64,000 nt of DNA from Burkholderia sp. lig30. Lineage in GTDB: Bacteria; Pseudomonadota; Gammaproteobacteria; Burkholderiales; Burkholderiaceae. Made by a program: the position numbers and the translations under genes. The stretch spans positions 48,745 through 112,744 of the forward strand of contig NZ_JGVW01000022.1 of assembly GCF_000687455.2 (NCBI RefSeq), written 5' to 3'. The notes under the pieces were generated by a model. The model was not told the origin of the DNA. It saw nothing but the letters and a program-made list of their open reading frames with translations, and did no database searches. Shown piece by piece: positions 32,925 to 42,044 of the stretch. Position 1 is the stretch's first letter. Each line of letters starts with the position of its first letter.

Positions 32925-34226
32925 ATGTCTTCGCAAATGCAGTCCCCGTCCGTCCAGTCGATCCCTTCGTACCTGCACGCTGACGATCTCGGCCCTTGGG
33001 GCAACTACCTTCAGCAAGTCGATCGCGTCGCGCCGTACCTCGGCTCGCTGTCGCGCTGGCTCGAAACGCTGAAGCGTCCGAAGCGCATCCTGATCGTCGA
33101 TGTGCCGATCGAACTCGACAACGGCACCGTCGCGCACTTCGAAGGCTATCGCGTGCAGCACAACGTGTCGCGCGGCCCGGGCAAGGGCGGCGTGCGCTAC
33201 CACCAGGACGTCACGCTGTCGGAAGTGATGGCGCTGTCCGCGTGGATGTCGGTGAAGAACGCGGCGGTGAACGTGCCGTACGGCGGCGCGAAGGGCGGTA
33301 TCCGTGTCGACCCGCGCAAGCTGTCGCGTGGTGAGCTCGAGCGCATGACGCGCCGCTACACCAGCGAAATCGGCATCATCATCGGGCCGAACACCGACAT
33401 TCCGGCGCCGGACGTCAACACCAACGAACAGGTGATGGCGTGGATGATGGACACGTACTCGATGAACCAGGGCCAGACGTCGACCGGCGTCGTGACCGGC
33501 AAGCCGATCGCGCTCGGCGGTTCGCTGGGCCGCAAGGAAGCGACGGGCCGCGGCGTGTTCGTCGTCGGCTGCGAGGCGGCGAAGAAGAAGGGCCTGGAGA
33601 TCCAGGGCGCGCGCATCGCGGTGCAGGGCTTCGGCAACGTCGGCGGCATCGCGGCGAAGCTGTTCCAGGAGGCGGGCGCGAAGGTGATCGCGGTGCAGGA
33701 TCACACCGGCACGATCTACAAGCCGTCAGGCTTCGACGCGTCGAAGCTGCTCGACCACGTCGCGCAGACGGGCGGCGTGGCCGGCTTCGCGGGCAGCGAG
33801 CCGATGCCGAACGACGAATTCTGGACGGTCGAGACCGACATCCTGATTCCGGCCGCGCTGGAAAACCAGATCACCGAGAAGAACGCGTCGAAGATTCGTA
33901 CGAAGATCATCGTCGAAGGCGCGAACGGCCCGACGACGACCGCGGCGGACGACATCCTGAGCGAGAACGGCGTGCTCGTGATCCCGGACGTGATCGCGAA
34001 CGCGGGCGGCGTGACCGTGTCGTACTTCGAGTGGGTGCAGGACTTCTCGAGCTTCTTCTGGACGGAAGACGAGATCAACCACCGTCTCGAGCGCGTGATG
34101 CGCGAAGCGTTCTCCGGCGTGTGGGCGGTCGCGGAAGAGCACAAGGTGTCGGTGCGTACCGCCGCGTTCATCGTTGCGTGCAAGCGCATCCTGATGGCGC
34201 GCGAAATGCGCGGTCTGTATCCCTGA
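32925..34226 (+). CDS. gdhA: glutamate dehydrogenase (Glu/Leu/Phe/Val dehydrogenase family)
   Basis: 433 residues from the ATG at 32925, TTGGAG site. Family segments: [58 protein letters not shown] (catalytic Lys in the PYGGAKGG loop), [43 protein letters not shown], and the nucleotide loop [15 protein letters not shown]. It interconverts glutamate and 2-oxoglutarate plus ammonium. Cofactor preference cannot be told by eye. It stands upstream of the glutamate/aspartate transporter, a natural nitrogen-use pairing. Confidence 0.95.
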   Translation: MSSQMQSPSVQSIPSYLHADDLGPWGNYLQQVDRVAPYLGSLSRWLETLKRPKRILIVDVPIELDNGTVAHFEGYRVQHNVSRGPGKGGVRYHQDVTLSEVMALSAWMSVKNAAVNVPYGGAKGGIRVDPRKLSRGELERMTRRYTSEIGIIIGPNTDIPAPDVNTNEQVMAWMMDTYSMNQGQTSTGVVTGKPIALGGSLGRKEATGRGVFVVGCEAAKKKGLEIQGARIAVQGFGNVGGIAAKLFQEAGAKVIAVQDHTGTIYKPSGFDASKLLDHVAQTGGVAGFAGSEPMPNDEFWTVETDILIPAALENQITEKNASKIRTKIIVEGANGPTTTAADDILSENGVLVIPDVIANAGGVTVSYFEWVQDFSSFFWTEDEINHRLERVMREAFSGVWAVAEEHKVSVRTAAFIVACKRILMAREMRGLYP

Positions 34227-34280
34227 TCGGGCGCCATGATCGAACCATGACGCAATCCATCCGGTTGCGTGCATGAGCCT

Positions 34281-34312
34281 CGCGGGCGGCGCCGGAAACG
34301 GTGCCGCCCGCG
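34281..34312 (+). terminator. hairpin after gdhA
   Basis: CGCGGGCGGC (34281-34290) pairs over 10 bp with GCCGCCCGCG (34303-34312). No T-run follows, so it may be an mRNA 3' stabiliser or a Rho-associated end. Confidence 0.4.
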
Positions 34313-34441
34313 CGCGCATTCGGGCGTGCGAAGCCGGGAGGACGGCTCCGCATGCGGCGGCCCGTGATGCGGTAAACAACTATTTCTTTCAGAAATATCG
34401 CCTCCTACACTGGTGTGGGTTTCGCCAAGGAGACGAACAAC

Positions 34442-35335
34442 ATGAAATTCCACCAAGCAGTCCTGACGGCAGCGGCGCTGTGCGCATTCGCAGGCGGCGT
34501 GCACGCGCAGGAAACCGGCACGCTGAAGAAAATCAAGGACGCCGGGATGATCTCGCTGGGCCACCGCGAATCGTCGATCCCGTTTTCCTACTATGACGAA
34601 AAGCAGCAGGTCGTCGGCTATTCCCGCGATTTTCAGATGAAAGTCGTCGACGCGGTGAAGAAGAAGCTCAACCTGCCGAATCTTCAGGTGCGTAACATCC
34701 CCATCACCTCGCAGAACCGCATCCCGCTCGTGCAGAACGGCACGGTCGACATCGAGTGCGGCTCGACGACCAACAATCTCGACCGCCAGAAGCAGGCGGC
34801 ATTCTCGAACACGATCTTCGTGATCGGCACGCGCCTGATGACGAAGAAGGATTCCGGCATCAAGGATTTCGCGGACCTGAAGGGCAAGACCGTCGTGACG
34901 ACGGCGGGCACGACGTCCGAGCGCCTGCTGCGCGCGATGAACAACGAGAAGCAGATGGGCATGACCGTCATCAGCGCGAAGGACCACGGCGAAGCGTTCC
35001 AGACGCTGGAGACGGGTCGTGCGGTCGCGTTCATGATGGACGATGCGCTGCTCGCGGGCGAGCGCGCGAAAGCGAAGCAGCCGGGCGAATGGGTGATCGT
35101 CGGCAAGCCGCAGTCGGAGGAAGCGTACGGCTGCATGATGCGCAAGGACGATCCGGCGTTCAAGAAGCTCGTGGACGATGCGATCGCGCAGGTCGAGAAG
35201 TCCGGCGAGGCCGCGAAGATCTACGCGAAGTGGTTCGAGAACCCGATTCCGCCGAAGGGCCTGAACCTGGCTTTCCCGCTGTCCGACGAGATGAAGAAGC
35301 TCTACGCGAACCCGAACGACAAGGCGCTCGACTGA
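34442..35335 (+). CDS. gltI: glutamate/aspartate ABC transporter, periplasmic binding protein
   Basis: 297 residues from the ATG at 34442. Sec signal MKFHQAVLTAAALCAFAGGVHAQ with cleavage after VHA. SBP family 3 body: TLKKIKDAGMISLGHRESSIPFSYYDEKQQVVGYSRDFQMKVVDAVKKKLN, VDIECGSTTNNLDRQKQAAFSNTIFVIGTRLM, FADLKGKTVVTTAGTTSERLLR and GYCM-type SEEAYGCMMRKDDPAFKKLVDDAI. It captures glutamate or aspartate for GltJKL. An intrinsic terminator separates it from gltJ, which would favour excess binding protein. Confidence 0.94.
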   Translation: MKFHQAVLTAAALCAFAGGVHAQETGTLKKIKDAGMISLGHRESSIPFSYYDEKQQVVGYSRDFQMKVVDAVKKKLNLPNLQVRNIPITSQNRIPLVQNGTVDIECGSTTNNLDRQKQAAFSNTIFVIGTRLMTKKDSGIKDFADLKGKTVVTTAGTTSERLLRAMNNEKQMGMTVISAKDHGEAFQTLETGRAVAFMMDDALLAGERAKAKQPGEWVIVGKPQSEEAYGCMMRKDDPAFKKLVDDAIAQVEKSGEAAKIYAKWFENPIPPKGLNLAFPLSDEMKKLYANPNDKALD

Positions 35336-35371
35336 CCCGGGCGTCCGTTGATGCAGCGATGACGCTAACAG

Positions 35372-35405
35372 AACGGAAGAGGCCTCGCTTCTTCCGTTTC
35401 TTTTT
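35372..35405 (+). terminator. intercistronic terminator between gltI and gltJ
   Basis: AACGGAAGA (35372-35380) and TCTTCCGTT (35390-35398) form a 9-bp stem around GGCCTCGCT, followed by TCTTTTT. It sits inside the operon, before the gltJ ribosome site, so it probably acts as a partial terminator. Confidence 0.8.
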
Positions 35406-35420
35406 GCTGGAGTCTTGTCC

Positions 35421-36161
35421 ATGTCATACCACTGGAACTGGGGCATCCTGCTGAGCCCCGTGTCGACCGGCGAGCCGACCACCTATCTCGGCTGGCTGAT
35501 GTCCGGCTTCCGGGTGACGATCGAGGTGTCGCTCGTCGCCTGGGTGATCGCGCTGATCGTCGGTTCGCTGTTCGGCGTGCTGCGCACCGTGCCGAACCGA
35601 TGGCTTTCGGCGATCGGCACGATCTACGTGTCGGTGTTCCGGAACATCCCGCTGATCGTGCAGTTCTTCGTCTGGTATCTGGTCGTGCCGGAGTTGCTGC
35701 CGCCGTCGATCGGCACCTGGATCAAGCAGCTGCCGCCGGGCACGCAGTTCTTCACCGCGTCGATCGTCTGTCTCGGCCTGTTCACCGGCGCGCGCGTGTG
35801 CGAGCAGGTGCGCTCGGGCATCAACGCGTTGCCGAAGGGCCAGCGCGCCGCGGGCCTCGCGATGGGTTTCACGCAGTGGCAGACGTATCGCTACGTGCTG
35901 CTGCCGGTCGCGTACCGGATCATCGTGCCGCCGCTGACGTCGGAATTCCTCAACATCTTCAAGAACTCGGCGGTCGCGTCGACGATCGGCCTGCTCGACC
36001 TGTCCGCGCAGGCGCGCCAGCTCGTCGACTACACCGCGCAGACGTACGAGTCGTTCATCGCCGTCACGCTCGCGTACGTGATCATCAACCTCGTCGTGAT
36101 GGCGTTCATGCGCTGGGTCGAAAGCAGGTCCCGGCTGCCCGGCTACATCGGAGGCAAGTGA
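35421..36161 (+). CDS. gltJ: glutamate/aspartate ABC transporter, permease GltJ
   Basis: 246 residues from the ATG at 35421. HisM/GltJ-type permease with about five membrane segments: [53 protein letters not shown], the EAA loop [60 protein letters not shown], and [12 protein letters not shown]. It pairs with GltK. Its stop overlaps the gltK start by one base (TGATG). Confidence 0.94.
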   Translation: MSYHWNWGILLSPVSTGEPTTYLGWLMSGFRVTIEVSLVAWVIALIVGSLFGVLRTVPNRWLSAIGTIYVSVFRNIPLIVQFFVWYLVVPELLPPSIGTWIKQLPPGTQFFTASIVCLGLFTGARVCEQVRSGINALPKGQRAAGLAMGFTQWQTYRYVLLPVAYRIIVPPLTSEFLNIFKNSAVASTIGLLDLSAQARQLVDYTAQTYESFIAVTLAYVIINLVVMAFMRWVESRSRLPGYIGGK

Positions 36162-36838
36162 TGCATCAGTTCGACTGGAGTAGTATCCCCGGCGCGCTGC
36201 CGGCGCTCTGGACCGGCGCGATCATCACGCTGCAGATCACGGCGCTCGCGATCGTCGTCGGGATCGTCTGGGGCACGCTGCTCGCGCTGATGCGGCTGTC
36301 CGGCGTCAAGCCGCTGCAATGGTTCGCGCTGGTCTACGTGACGGTGTTCCGCTCGATCCCGCTCGTGATGGTGCTGCTGTGGTTCTTCCTGATCGTGCCG
36401 CAAGTGCTGCAGGGCGTGCTCGGGCTGTCGCCGTCGATCGACATCCGGCTCGCGTCGGCGATGGTCGCGTTCTCGCTGTTCGAAGCCGCGTATTATTCGG
36501 AGATCATCCGCGCCGGCATCCAGGCGGTGTCGCGCGGACAGGTGAACGCCGCGTTCGCGCTCGGCATGAACTACGCGCAGGCGATGCGCCTCGTGATCCT
36601 GCCGCAGGCGTTTCGTGCGATGGTGCCGTTGCTGCTCACGCAGGCGATCGTGCTGTTCCAGGATACATCGCTCGTCTACGTGATCAGCCTCGCGGATTTC
36701 TTCCGCACGGCCGCCAACATCGGCGACCGCGACGGCACGAGCGTCGAGATGATCCTGTTCGCGGGCGCGTGTTATTTCGCGATTTGCACGATCGCATCGA
36801 GCCTCGTCAAAGGTCTCCAGAAAAAGGTCACAAGATGA
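36161..36838 (+). CDS. gltK: glutamate/aspartate ABC transporter, permease GltK
   Basis: 225 residues. Second permease of the transporter: [50 protein letters not shown], and the ATPase-contact loop [49 protein letters not shown]. It starts inside the gltJ stop (TGATG) and ends inside the gltL start (ATGA), so translation of J, K and L is coupled. Confidence 0.94.
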   Translation: MHQFDWSSIPGALPALWTGAIITLQITALAIVVGIVWGTLLALMRLSGVKPLQWFALVYVTVFRSIPLVMVLLWFFLIVPQVLQGVLGLSPSIDIRLASAMVAFSLFEAAYYSEIIRAGIQAVSRGQVNAAFALGMNYAQAMRLVILPQAFRAMVPLLLTQAIVLFQDTSLVYVISLADFFRTAANIGDRDGTSVEMILFAGACYFAICTIASSLVKGLQKKVTR

Positions 36839-37560
36839 TTTCCATCAAGAACGTTTCGAAGTGGTACGGCCAGTTTCAGGTTCTCGCCGACTGCACGACC
36901 GAAGTGAAGAAGGGCGAGGTGGTCGTCGTGTGCGGCCCGTCGGGCTCGGGCAAGTCGACGCTGATCAAGACGGTCAACGGCCTCGAGCCGTTCCAGCAGG
37001 GCGAGATCCTCGTCAACGGCCAGTCGGTCGGCGACCGGAAGACCAATCTGTCGAAGCTGCGCTCGAAGGTCGGGATGGTGTTCCAGCACTTCGAGCTGTT
37101 CCCGCACCTGTCGATCACCGAGAACCTGACGCTCGCACAGATCAAGGTGCTCGGCCGCAGCAAGGACGAGGCGACCGAGAAAGGGATGAAGCTGCTCGAT
37201 CGCGTGGGCCTCAAGGCGCACGCGCACAAGTATCCGGGCCAGCTGTCGGGCGGCCAGCAGCAGCGTGTCGCGATTGCGCGGGCGCTGTCGATGGACCCGA
37301 TCGCGATGCTGTTCGACGAGCCGACCTCGGCGCTCGACCCCGAGATGATCAACGAGGTGCTCGACGTGATGGTCGAGCTCGCGCAGGAAGGGATGACGAT
37401 GATGTGCGTGACGCACGAGATGGGCTTCGCGAAGAAGGTCGCCCATCGCGTGATCTTCATGGACAAGGGCGCGATCGTCGAGGACGACCCCAAGGAGGAC
37501 TTCTTCGCGAACCCGAAGTCGGAGCGCGCGAAGGATTTCCTCGCGAAGATCCTGCACTGA
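36835..37560 (+). CDS. gltL: glutamate/aspartate ABC transporter, ATP-binding protein
   Basis: 241 residues. Walker [10 protein letters not shown] (near residue 35), Q-loop [11 protein letters not shown], signature LSGGQQQR, Walker [14 protein letters not shown], switch His in CVTHEMGFA. It is a polar amino-acid ABC ATPase. Last gene of the glt set; the 93 bases to the convergent amidotransferase hold only GC-rich sequence with no clear T-run terminator. Confidence 0.95.
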   Translation: MISIKNVSKWYGQFQVLADCTTEVKKGEVVVVCGPSGSGKSTLIKTVNGLEPFQQGEILVNGQSVGDRKTNLSKLRSKVGMVFQHFELFPHLSITENLTLAQIKVLGRSKDEATEKGMKLLDRVGLKAHAHKYPGQLSGGQQQRVAIARALSMDPIAMLFDEPTSALDPEMINEVLDVMVELAQEGMTMMCVTHEMGFAKKVAHRVIFMDKGAIVEDDPKEDFFANPKSERAKDFLAKILH

Positions 37561-37653
37561 ACCGGCCGCAAGCGCGCGGCGCTGCCGCGCGTCGGCGCGA
37601 GCCGCGCCGCAGGGCCTTCGGCTGCCCGGCTCGACAGGGGCGGAGCCGCCCGC

Positions 37654-38556
37654 TCAGAAGTCGAACGCGTCCTCGCTGACGTCCGCCTCGACGGCCGGCA
37701 AGGGCCGCGCCGGCGCGGACGCGGATGCGTCGAGCGCCGGGTTGCGCAGCTTCTCGAGCACCGCGGGCGGTACCGGAATCTGCATGCGCGCGGCGACGTC
37801 GCCGCACTGGAACATGATCAGCTCGCCCGGCTCGAACGCGGTCCACACCTCGTTGTCGGTGAGCGGCTGCGTCGCGATCACGGCGACGCGATCCTCCGGC
37901 GTCGTGTACTTCGCGAAATCGATCGACAGGTCTTCGTCGATCAGGTGCGCGGTGGAAAACGGCCAGCGGCGCACGAGATAGTGCAGGCGGGTCGAGCAGT
38001 GCGCGAACAGCGCCTGGCCGTTCGACATCAGGAAATTGAACACGCCATGCTCGGTGATGCCGCGGGTCAGCTCGCCGACGCGCTCGAACAGCTCGGGCAG
38101 CGGCGGCTGTGCGCCGGGGAACGCCTCGCGCAGCCCCTGCATCAGCACGCAGAACGCCTGTTCGCTGTCGGTCGTGCCGACCGGCTGGTAGACGCTCTCT
38201 TCCATGTCCGGCGCGTAATCCTGCAGGTCGCCGTTATGCGCGAAGATCCAGTGCCGCCCCCACAGCTCCCGCATGAACGGGTGGCTGTTCTCGAGCAGGA
38301 TGTGGCCCTGTGTCGCCTTGCGGATGTGCGCGATCGTGTTCTTCGACTTGATCGGGTAGCGCTTGACCATCTCGGCGATCGGCGACGTGGCGGATGCCTG
38401 GTGATCGATGAACAGGCGGCAGGCCTTGTCCTCGAAGAACGCGATGCCCCAGCCGTCGGCATGGTGATCGGTGATCCCGCCCCGGGCCGCGAAGCCGGTG
38501 AACGAGAACGTGACGTCCGTCGGCGTGGCGCAGTTCATTCCGAAGAGTTGGCACAT
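37654..38556 (-). CDS. class II glutamine amidotransferase (YafJ-like)
   Basis: 300 residues from the ATG at 38556, so that processing would expose the catalytic Cys2 (M-CQLFGMNC). Gln amidotransferase type-2 fold: HADGWGIAFFEDKACRLFIDHQASATSPIAEMVKRYPIKSKNTIAHIRKATQGHILLENSHPFMRELWGRHWIFAHNGDL, then TTDSEQAFCVLM and LSNGQALFAH-type strand. It is similar to E. coli YafJ, whose synthetase partner and substrate are unknown. The C-terminus ends in a short acidic tail. It is divergent from pyrC. Confidence 0.85.
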   Translation of the reverse strand: MCQLFGMNCATPTDVTFSFTGFAARGGITDHHADGWGIAFFEDKACRLFIDHQASATSPIAEMVKRYPIKSKNTIAHIRKATQGHILLENSHPFMRELWGRHWIFAHNGDLQDYAPDMEESVYQPVGTTDSEQAFCVLMQGLREAFPGAQPPLPELFERVGELTRGITEHGVFNFLMSNGQALFAHCSTRLHYLVRRWPFSTAHLIDEDLSIDFAKYTTPEDRVAVIATQPLTDNEVWTAFEPGELIMFQCGDVAARMQIPVPPAVLEKLRNPALDASASAPARPLPAVEADVSEDAFDF

Positions 38557-38779
38557 TTTGCTGGGGCGGCTGGCTGAGGCGGGGTAACGAATCGGGCGAA
38601 CCCGGTACAATGAGCGCTTCTAGCATATCACCGAGCCCAGAGCGGCAAAAAGCGGAATCCGCCGGCCGGCGGCCCCGTGTTGCGGTTTGCCGTCAGTCGG
38701 CGCCGCGCCGGCGCTTCCCGGCTCATCGCCCGCGCCATCCGGCGCTTCGCTTTGCCCCGCGCTCCTCACGACGCCTCCT

Positions 38780-39844
38780 ATGACTGCCTCGAACGCTTCC
38801 CCCCTGACGACGCTGACGCTCGCCCGCCCCGACGACTGGCACCTGCACGTGCGCGACGGCGCGATGCTGGCCGGCGTGCTGCCGCATACCGCGCGCCAGT
38901 TCGGCCGCGCGATCATCATGCCGAACCTGAAGCCGCCCGTGACGACCACCGCGCAGGCGCAGGCCTACCGCGAGCGGATTCTCGCCGCGGTGCCCGCCGG
39001 CATGACGTTCGAGCCGCTGATGACGCTCTACCTGACCGACAACACGCCGCCCGACGAGATCCGCCGCGCGCGCGAAAGCGGCTTCGTGCATGGCGTGAAG
39101 CTGTACCCGGCGGGCGCGACGACCAATTCGGACGCCGGCGTCACCGATCTCGCGAAATGCGCGAAGACGCTCGAGACGATGCAGGAAACCGGCATGCCGC
39201 TGCTCGTGCACGGCGAGGCGACCGATCCGTCGATCGACCTGTTCGACCGCGAGAAGGTCTTCATCGACCGCGTGATGACGCCGCTGCGCCGCGATTTCCC
39301 GGGCCTCAAGGTGGTGTTCGAGCACATCACGACGAAGGACGCGGCCGACTACGTGCGCGACGCCGATGCAGCGCCGGGCCTGATCGGAGCGACGATCACC
39401 GCGCATCACCTGCTGTACAACCGCAACGCGATCTTCGTCGGCGGCATCCGCCCGCATTACTACTGCCTGCCGGTGCTCAAGCGCGAGACGCATCGCGTCG
39501 CGCTCGTCGAAGCGGCGACGTCGGGCAATCCGCGCTTCTTCCTCGGCACCGACAGCGCGCCGCACGCGCGCAACGCGAAGGAAGCGGCATGCGGCTGCGC
39601 GGGCTGCTACACGGCGCTGCACGCGCTCGAGCTGTATGCGGAGGCGTTCGACAAGGCTGACGCGCTCGACAAGCTCGAAGGGTTCGCGAGCTTCTACGGC
39701 GCGGACTTCTACGGCCTGCCGCGCAGCACCGAGACGGTGACGCTGCGCCGCGAGTCGTGGGAGCTGCCGCTCGAGATCCTCGCGGGCGACACGCCGGTCG
39801 TGCCGCTGCGTGCAGGCGAGCCGATCGGCTGGAAGCTCGCGTGA
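38780..39844 (+). CDS. pyrC: dihydroorotase (class II)
   Basis: 354 residues from the ATG at 38780. Metal-binding HLHVRDG near residue 20, [21 protein letters not shown], the carboxylated Lys in [18 protein letters not shown] (near residue 110), [23 protein letters not shown], and [27 protein letters not shown] with the catalytic Asp. It closes carbamoyl-aspartate to dihydroorotate in pyrimidine synthesis. A TACAAT at 38606-38611 may be its -10. A DUF3025-like remnant starts in the pyrC stop (GTGA overlap). Confidence 0.96.
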   Translation: MTASNASPLTTLTLARPDDWHLHVRDGAMLAGVLPHTARQFGRAIIMPNLKPPVTTTAQAQAYRERILAAVPAGMTFEPLMTLYLTDNTPPDEIRRARESGFVHGVKLYPAGATTNSDAGVTDLAKCAKTLETMQETGMPLLVHGEATDPSIDLFDREKVFIDRVMTPLRRDFPGLKVVFEHITTKDAADYVRDADAAPGLIGATITAHHLLYNRNAIFVGGIRPHYYCLPVLKRETHRVALVEAATSGNPRFFLGTDSAPHARNAKEAACGCAGCYTALHALELYAEAFDKADALDKLEGFASFYGADFYGLPRSTETVTLRRESWELPLEILAGDTPVVPLRAGEPIGWKLA

Positions 39845-40020
39845 GTGTCGCGCCGTCGCGCACGGCCGGGCATCCGGCCGATGCCGCGGCGGCGTTGGTG
39901 CGGATCGACTGGCGCGCGCCGCGACTTCGCGCCGCTGCCGGTGCTGGGCGTGCCGGGCTGGTGCGCGGACAATGCCGATCCGGCGTTTTACGACGATCCC
40001 GCGGTGTTCCGGCGCGGGCG
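39841..40020 (+). pseudogene. DUF3025 family remnant, frameshifted and truncated
   Basis: A GTG overlapping the pyrC stop opens a frame reading [27 protein letters not shown]. From about 39918, one frame over, the sequence continues DFAPLPVLGVPGWCADNADPAF. The join IDWRAP-(x)-FAPL looks like the start of DUF3025 proteins, which in other Burkholderia often lie between pyrC and rnpB at full length (around 270 residues). Here only ~60 codons remain before the rnpB promoter. The family call rests on this short segment and remembered gene order, so it is tentative. Confidence 0.45.
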
Positions 40021-40033
40021 TCGCACGTCGCGG

Positions 40034-40062
40034 CTGTCAGGGACCGCGCGCAGTGTTAGAAT
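40034..40062 (+). promoter_or_regulatory. rnpB promoter
   Basis: CTGTCA (40034-40039), 17-base spacer, TAGAAT (40057-40062), ending 8 bases before the predicted 5' end of RNase P RNA. Confidence 0.65.
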
Positions 40063-40070
40063 TCGCACCG

Positions 40071-40484
40071 CAAAGCAGGCCAGGCAGTCGCGGCCCTGCC
40101 GGCCTTCGGGCGGGCGGGGGCGAGGAAAGTCCGGACTCCACAGGGCAGGGTGATGGCTAACGGCCATCCGTGGCGACACGCGGAACAGGGCAACAGAAAG
40201 CAAACCGCCGATGGCCCGGCGCAAGCCGGGATCAGGCAAGGGTGAAACGGTGCGGTAAGAGCGCACCGCGGCGACGGCGACGTTCGCCGGCACGGTAACC
40301 TCCACCCGGAGCAATTCCAAGTAGGCAGGCGCGCATCTTCGGATGCAGGACGGGGCCCCCGTCTCGTCTGCGGGTAGGAAGCTTGAGCGCGTCAGCAATG
40401 GCGCGCCTAGAGGAATGGCTGCCACGCGCCACGCGTCTTCGGACGCGCGGCGCGCACAGAATCCGGCTTATCGGCCTGCTTTGC
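40071..40484 (+). ncRNA. rnpB: RNase P RNA (type A)
   Basis: The ends pair as helix P1: AAAGCAGGCC near 40072 with GGCCTGCTTT near 40473-40482. Conserved cores are present: GAGGAAAGTCCGGACTCC with ACAGGGCAG (CR-I, about 40123-40149), ACAGAAA around 40194, the GGTAA-containing segment around 40292, and AGAGGAATGGCTGCC (CR-V side, about 40409). It is the ribozyme that trims 5' leaders of tRNAs with RnpA. A strong terminator follows. Confidence 0.96.
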
Positions 40485-40496
40485 CGTTCGAATGCG

Positions 40497-40538
40497 ACAG
40501 GGCCGGCATCCCGCCAGGGATGCCGGCCCTGTTTTTTT
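40497..40538 (+). terminator. rnpB terminator
   Basis: ACAGGGCCGGCATCCC (40497-40512) pairs over 16 bp with GGGATGCCGGCCCTGT (40517-40532) around GCCA, followed by a run of T to 40538. Confidence 0.92.
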
Positions 40539-40545
40539 GTGCGCG

Positions 40546-40968
40546 TCAGACTGCGACGATGTCGAACGAGTGGGTGAGTTCGGCCGTCTTCGCGATCATG
40601 ATCGACGCCGAGCAGTACTTGTCATGCGACAGGTTGATCGCGCGCTCCACGGTGGCCGGGTTCAGGTTGTGGCCCGTGACCGTGAAGTGGAAGTGGACCT
40701 TCGTGAAGACCTTCGGATCTTCGCTTGCGCGCTCGGCCTTCAGCGTGACCGAGCAGCCGGTGACTTCCTGGCGGCTCTTCTTCAGGATCAGCACGACGTC
40801 GTACGCGGTGCAGCCGCCGGTGCCGACCAGCACCATCTCCATCGGCCGGGGCGCGAGATTATGGCCGCCGCCTTCCGGTGCGCCGTCCATCGCGACGAGG
40901 TGGCCGCTCCCGGTCTGGGCGGAAAACGCCATGCCGTCATGGCCCAACCAGCTTACTTTGCATTCCAT
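40546..40968 (-). CDS. OsmC family protein
   Basis: 140 residues from the ATG at 40968; the frame is open further upstream without similarity. OsmC/YhfA-type features: MECKVSWLGHDGMAFSAQTGSGHLVAMD, NLAPRPMEMVLVGTGGCTAYDVVLILKKSRQEVTGCSVTLKAERASEDPKVFTKVHFHFTVTG, and HDKYCSASIMIAKTAEL. The two Cys of the redox pair are at GTGGCTAYD and DKYCSAS. It may remove organic peroxides; the YhfA branch has no settled substrate. It is convergent with rnpB. Confidence 0.9.
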   Translation of the reverse strand: MECKVSWLGHDGMAFSAQTGSGHLVAMDGAPEGGGHNLAPRPMEMVLVGTGGCTAYDVVLILKKSRQEVTGCSVTLKAERASEDPKVFTKVHFHFTVTGHNLNPATVERAINLSHDKYCSASIMIAKTAELTHSFDIVAV

Positions 40969-41258
40969 GCTTGCGCTCCAGCGTTGCCTGATTCGATTGT
41001 CAAACGGCATTGTAGCCCGTGGCGTAACAGCCGGCTGCTGCGATGCAGGACCGTGAACGCCGGGCGCCATGACGCGCGCCGCCGCCGGCCGAAAACCGGC
41101 GATGTCCTTTCATTTTTTAGGGGTTTTGCTCTAGACGGGCGCGGTGGCGAAATGACGCGTTTGTTGCTAAGCAATTGATTTACATCGTGAAATTCATCCG
41201 GCGGGCACGCCTCTCTTGATTTCGCATTATGATGTGAAATTTCGTAATGTAGATTTTC
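40969..41258. other. intergenic region upstream of the OsmC gene
   Basis: Non-coding, turning A/T-rich from about 41105. It should hold the OsmC promoter on the minus strand. A weak CCGG/CCGG hairpin near 41085-41100 is followed by T-rich sequence. I see no further gene. Confidence 0.4.
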
Positions 41259-41287
41259 TTGTGTTGCCCGTACCGCGTTCGTATAAT
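41259..41287 (+). promoter_or_regulatory. strong promoter of the candidate sRNA
   Basis: TTGTGT (41259-41264), 17-base spacer, perfect TATAAT (41282-41287). The expected start is near 41293. The nearest protein gene begins 300 bases on, past a terminator, so this promoter serves a short transcript. Confidence 0.75.
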
Positions 41288-41292
41288 GCAGT

Positions 41293-41384
41293 CCATTGGT
41301 TGCCGCGCTGCGGCACCTCCCGAATGTCTCCTCCACCTCCTCCTATGGTGGATTAAGCCCGAACGTTGCGTTCGGGCTTTTTTT
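41293..41384 (+). ncRNA. candidate ~90-nt small RNA with repeated anti-Shine-Dalgarno CCUCC motifs
   Basis: Between a consensus promoter and a perfect terminator the transcript would fold into three hairpins: TGCCGC/GCGGCA (41301-41306 with 41310-41315); CCACC/GGTGG (41333-41337 with 41347-41351), whose loop is TCCTCCTAT; and the terminator. CCTCC or CTCC occurs several times in the loop and the preceding single-stranded part. C-rich loops of this type in other bacteria pair with ribosome binding sites of target mRNAs. No credible open frame is present. It is read in the same direction as rplM. Family not recognised. Confidence 0.62.
41355..41384 (+). terminator. terminator of the candidate sRNA
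   Basis: AAGCCCGAACG (41355-41365), TTG loop, CGTTCGGGCTT (41369-41379), with seven T from 41378 to 41384. Confidence 0.92.
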
Positions 41385-41455
41385 CGTCTGATGCAAATAT
41401 CCGCGCGTGTCGCGCGGCCGCCGGACGCGCGCTGCGCGCCGGTATCTCAATCTCT

Positions 41456-41604
41456 TTGACCCGCGCGTGCCATTTCCTCTATAATTCAGGGTTTTCCGCA
41501 TTCATGCCCACGGAAAAAGAACAGGGAGAGCCTGCACCGCGCCTTGAAGCGCACATATCCAAGCAGGAAAGAACATCGGGCACAGCAATTTTTTTGGATC
41601 GATC
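41456..41604 (+). promoter_or_regulatory. rplM-rpsI promoter and leader
   Basis: TTGACC (41456-41461), 18-base spacer, TATAAT (41480-41485), giving a leader of about 110 bases. The leader is less GC-rich than the genes and could hold an autogenous ribosomal-protein site; no known leader fold was recognised. Confidence 0.7.
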
Positions 41605-42033
41605 ATGAAGACGTTTTCCGCAAAAGCCCATGAGGTGACGCGCGAATGGTACGTGATTGACGCGACGGATAAGGTTCTCGGCCGTGTCGCCAGCGAAGTG
41701 GCACGCCGTCTGCGCGGCAAGCACAAGCCTGAGTTCACCCCGCACGTCGACACCGGTGATTTCATCATCGTCATCAACGCGAGCAAGTTGAAGGTCACGG
41801 GCAACAAGACGCTGGACAAGAAGTACTACCGTCACTCGGGCTACCCGGGCGGCATCTATGAAACGACGTTCGGCAAGATGCAGGAACGCTTCCCGGGCCG
41901 CGCGCTCGAGAAGGCGGTCAAGGGCATGCTGCCGAAGGGTCCGCTCGGCTACGCGATGATCAAGAAGCTGAAGGTCTACGCAGAAGCGACGCATCCGCAT
42001 TCGGCTCAACAGCCGAAGGCGCTCGAGATCTAA
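41605..42033 (+). CDS. rplM: 50S ribosomal protein L13
   Basis: 142 residues, the standard length. [68 protein letters not shown] and [63 protein letters not shown] are diagnostic. It is co-transcribed with rpsI 11 bases downstream. Confidence 0.99.
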
Positions 42034-42044
42034 GGGGAGCCCAC

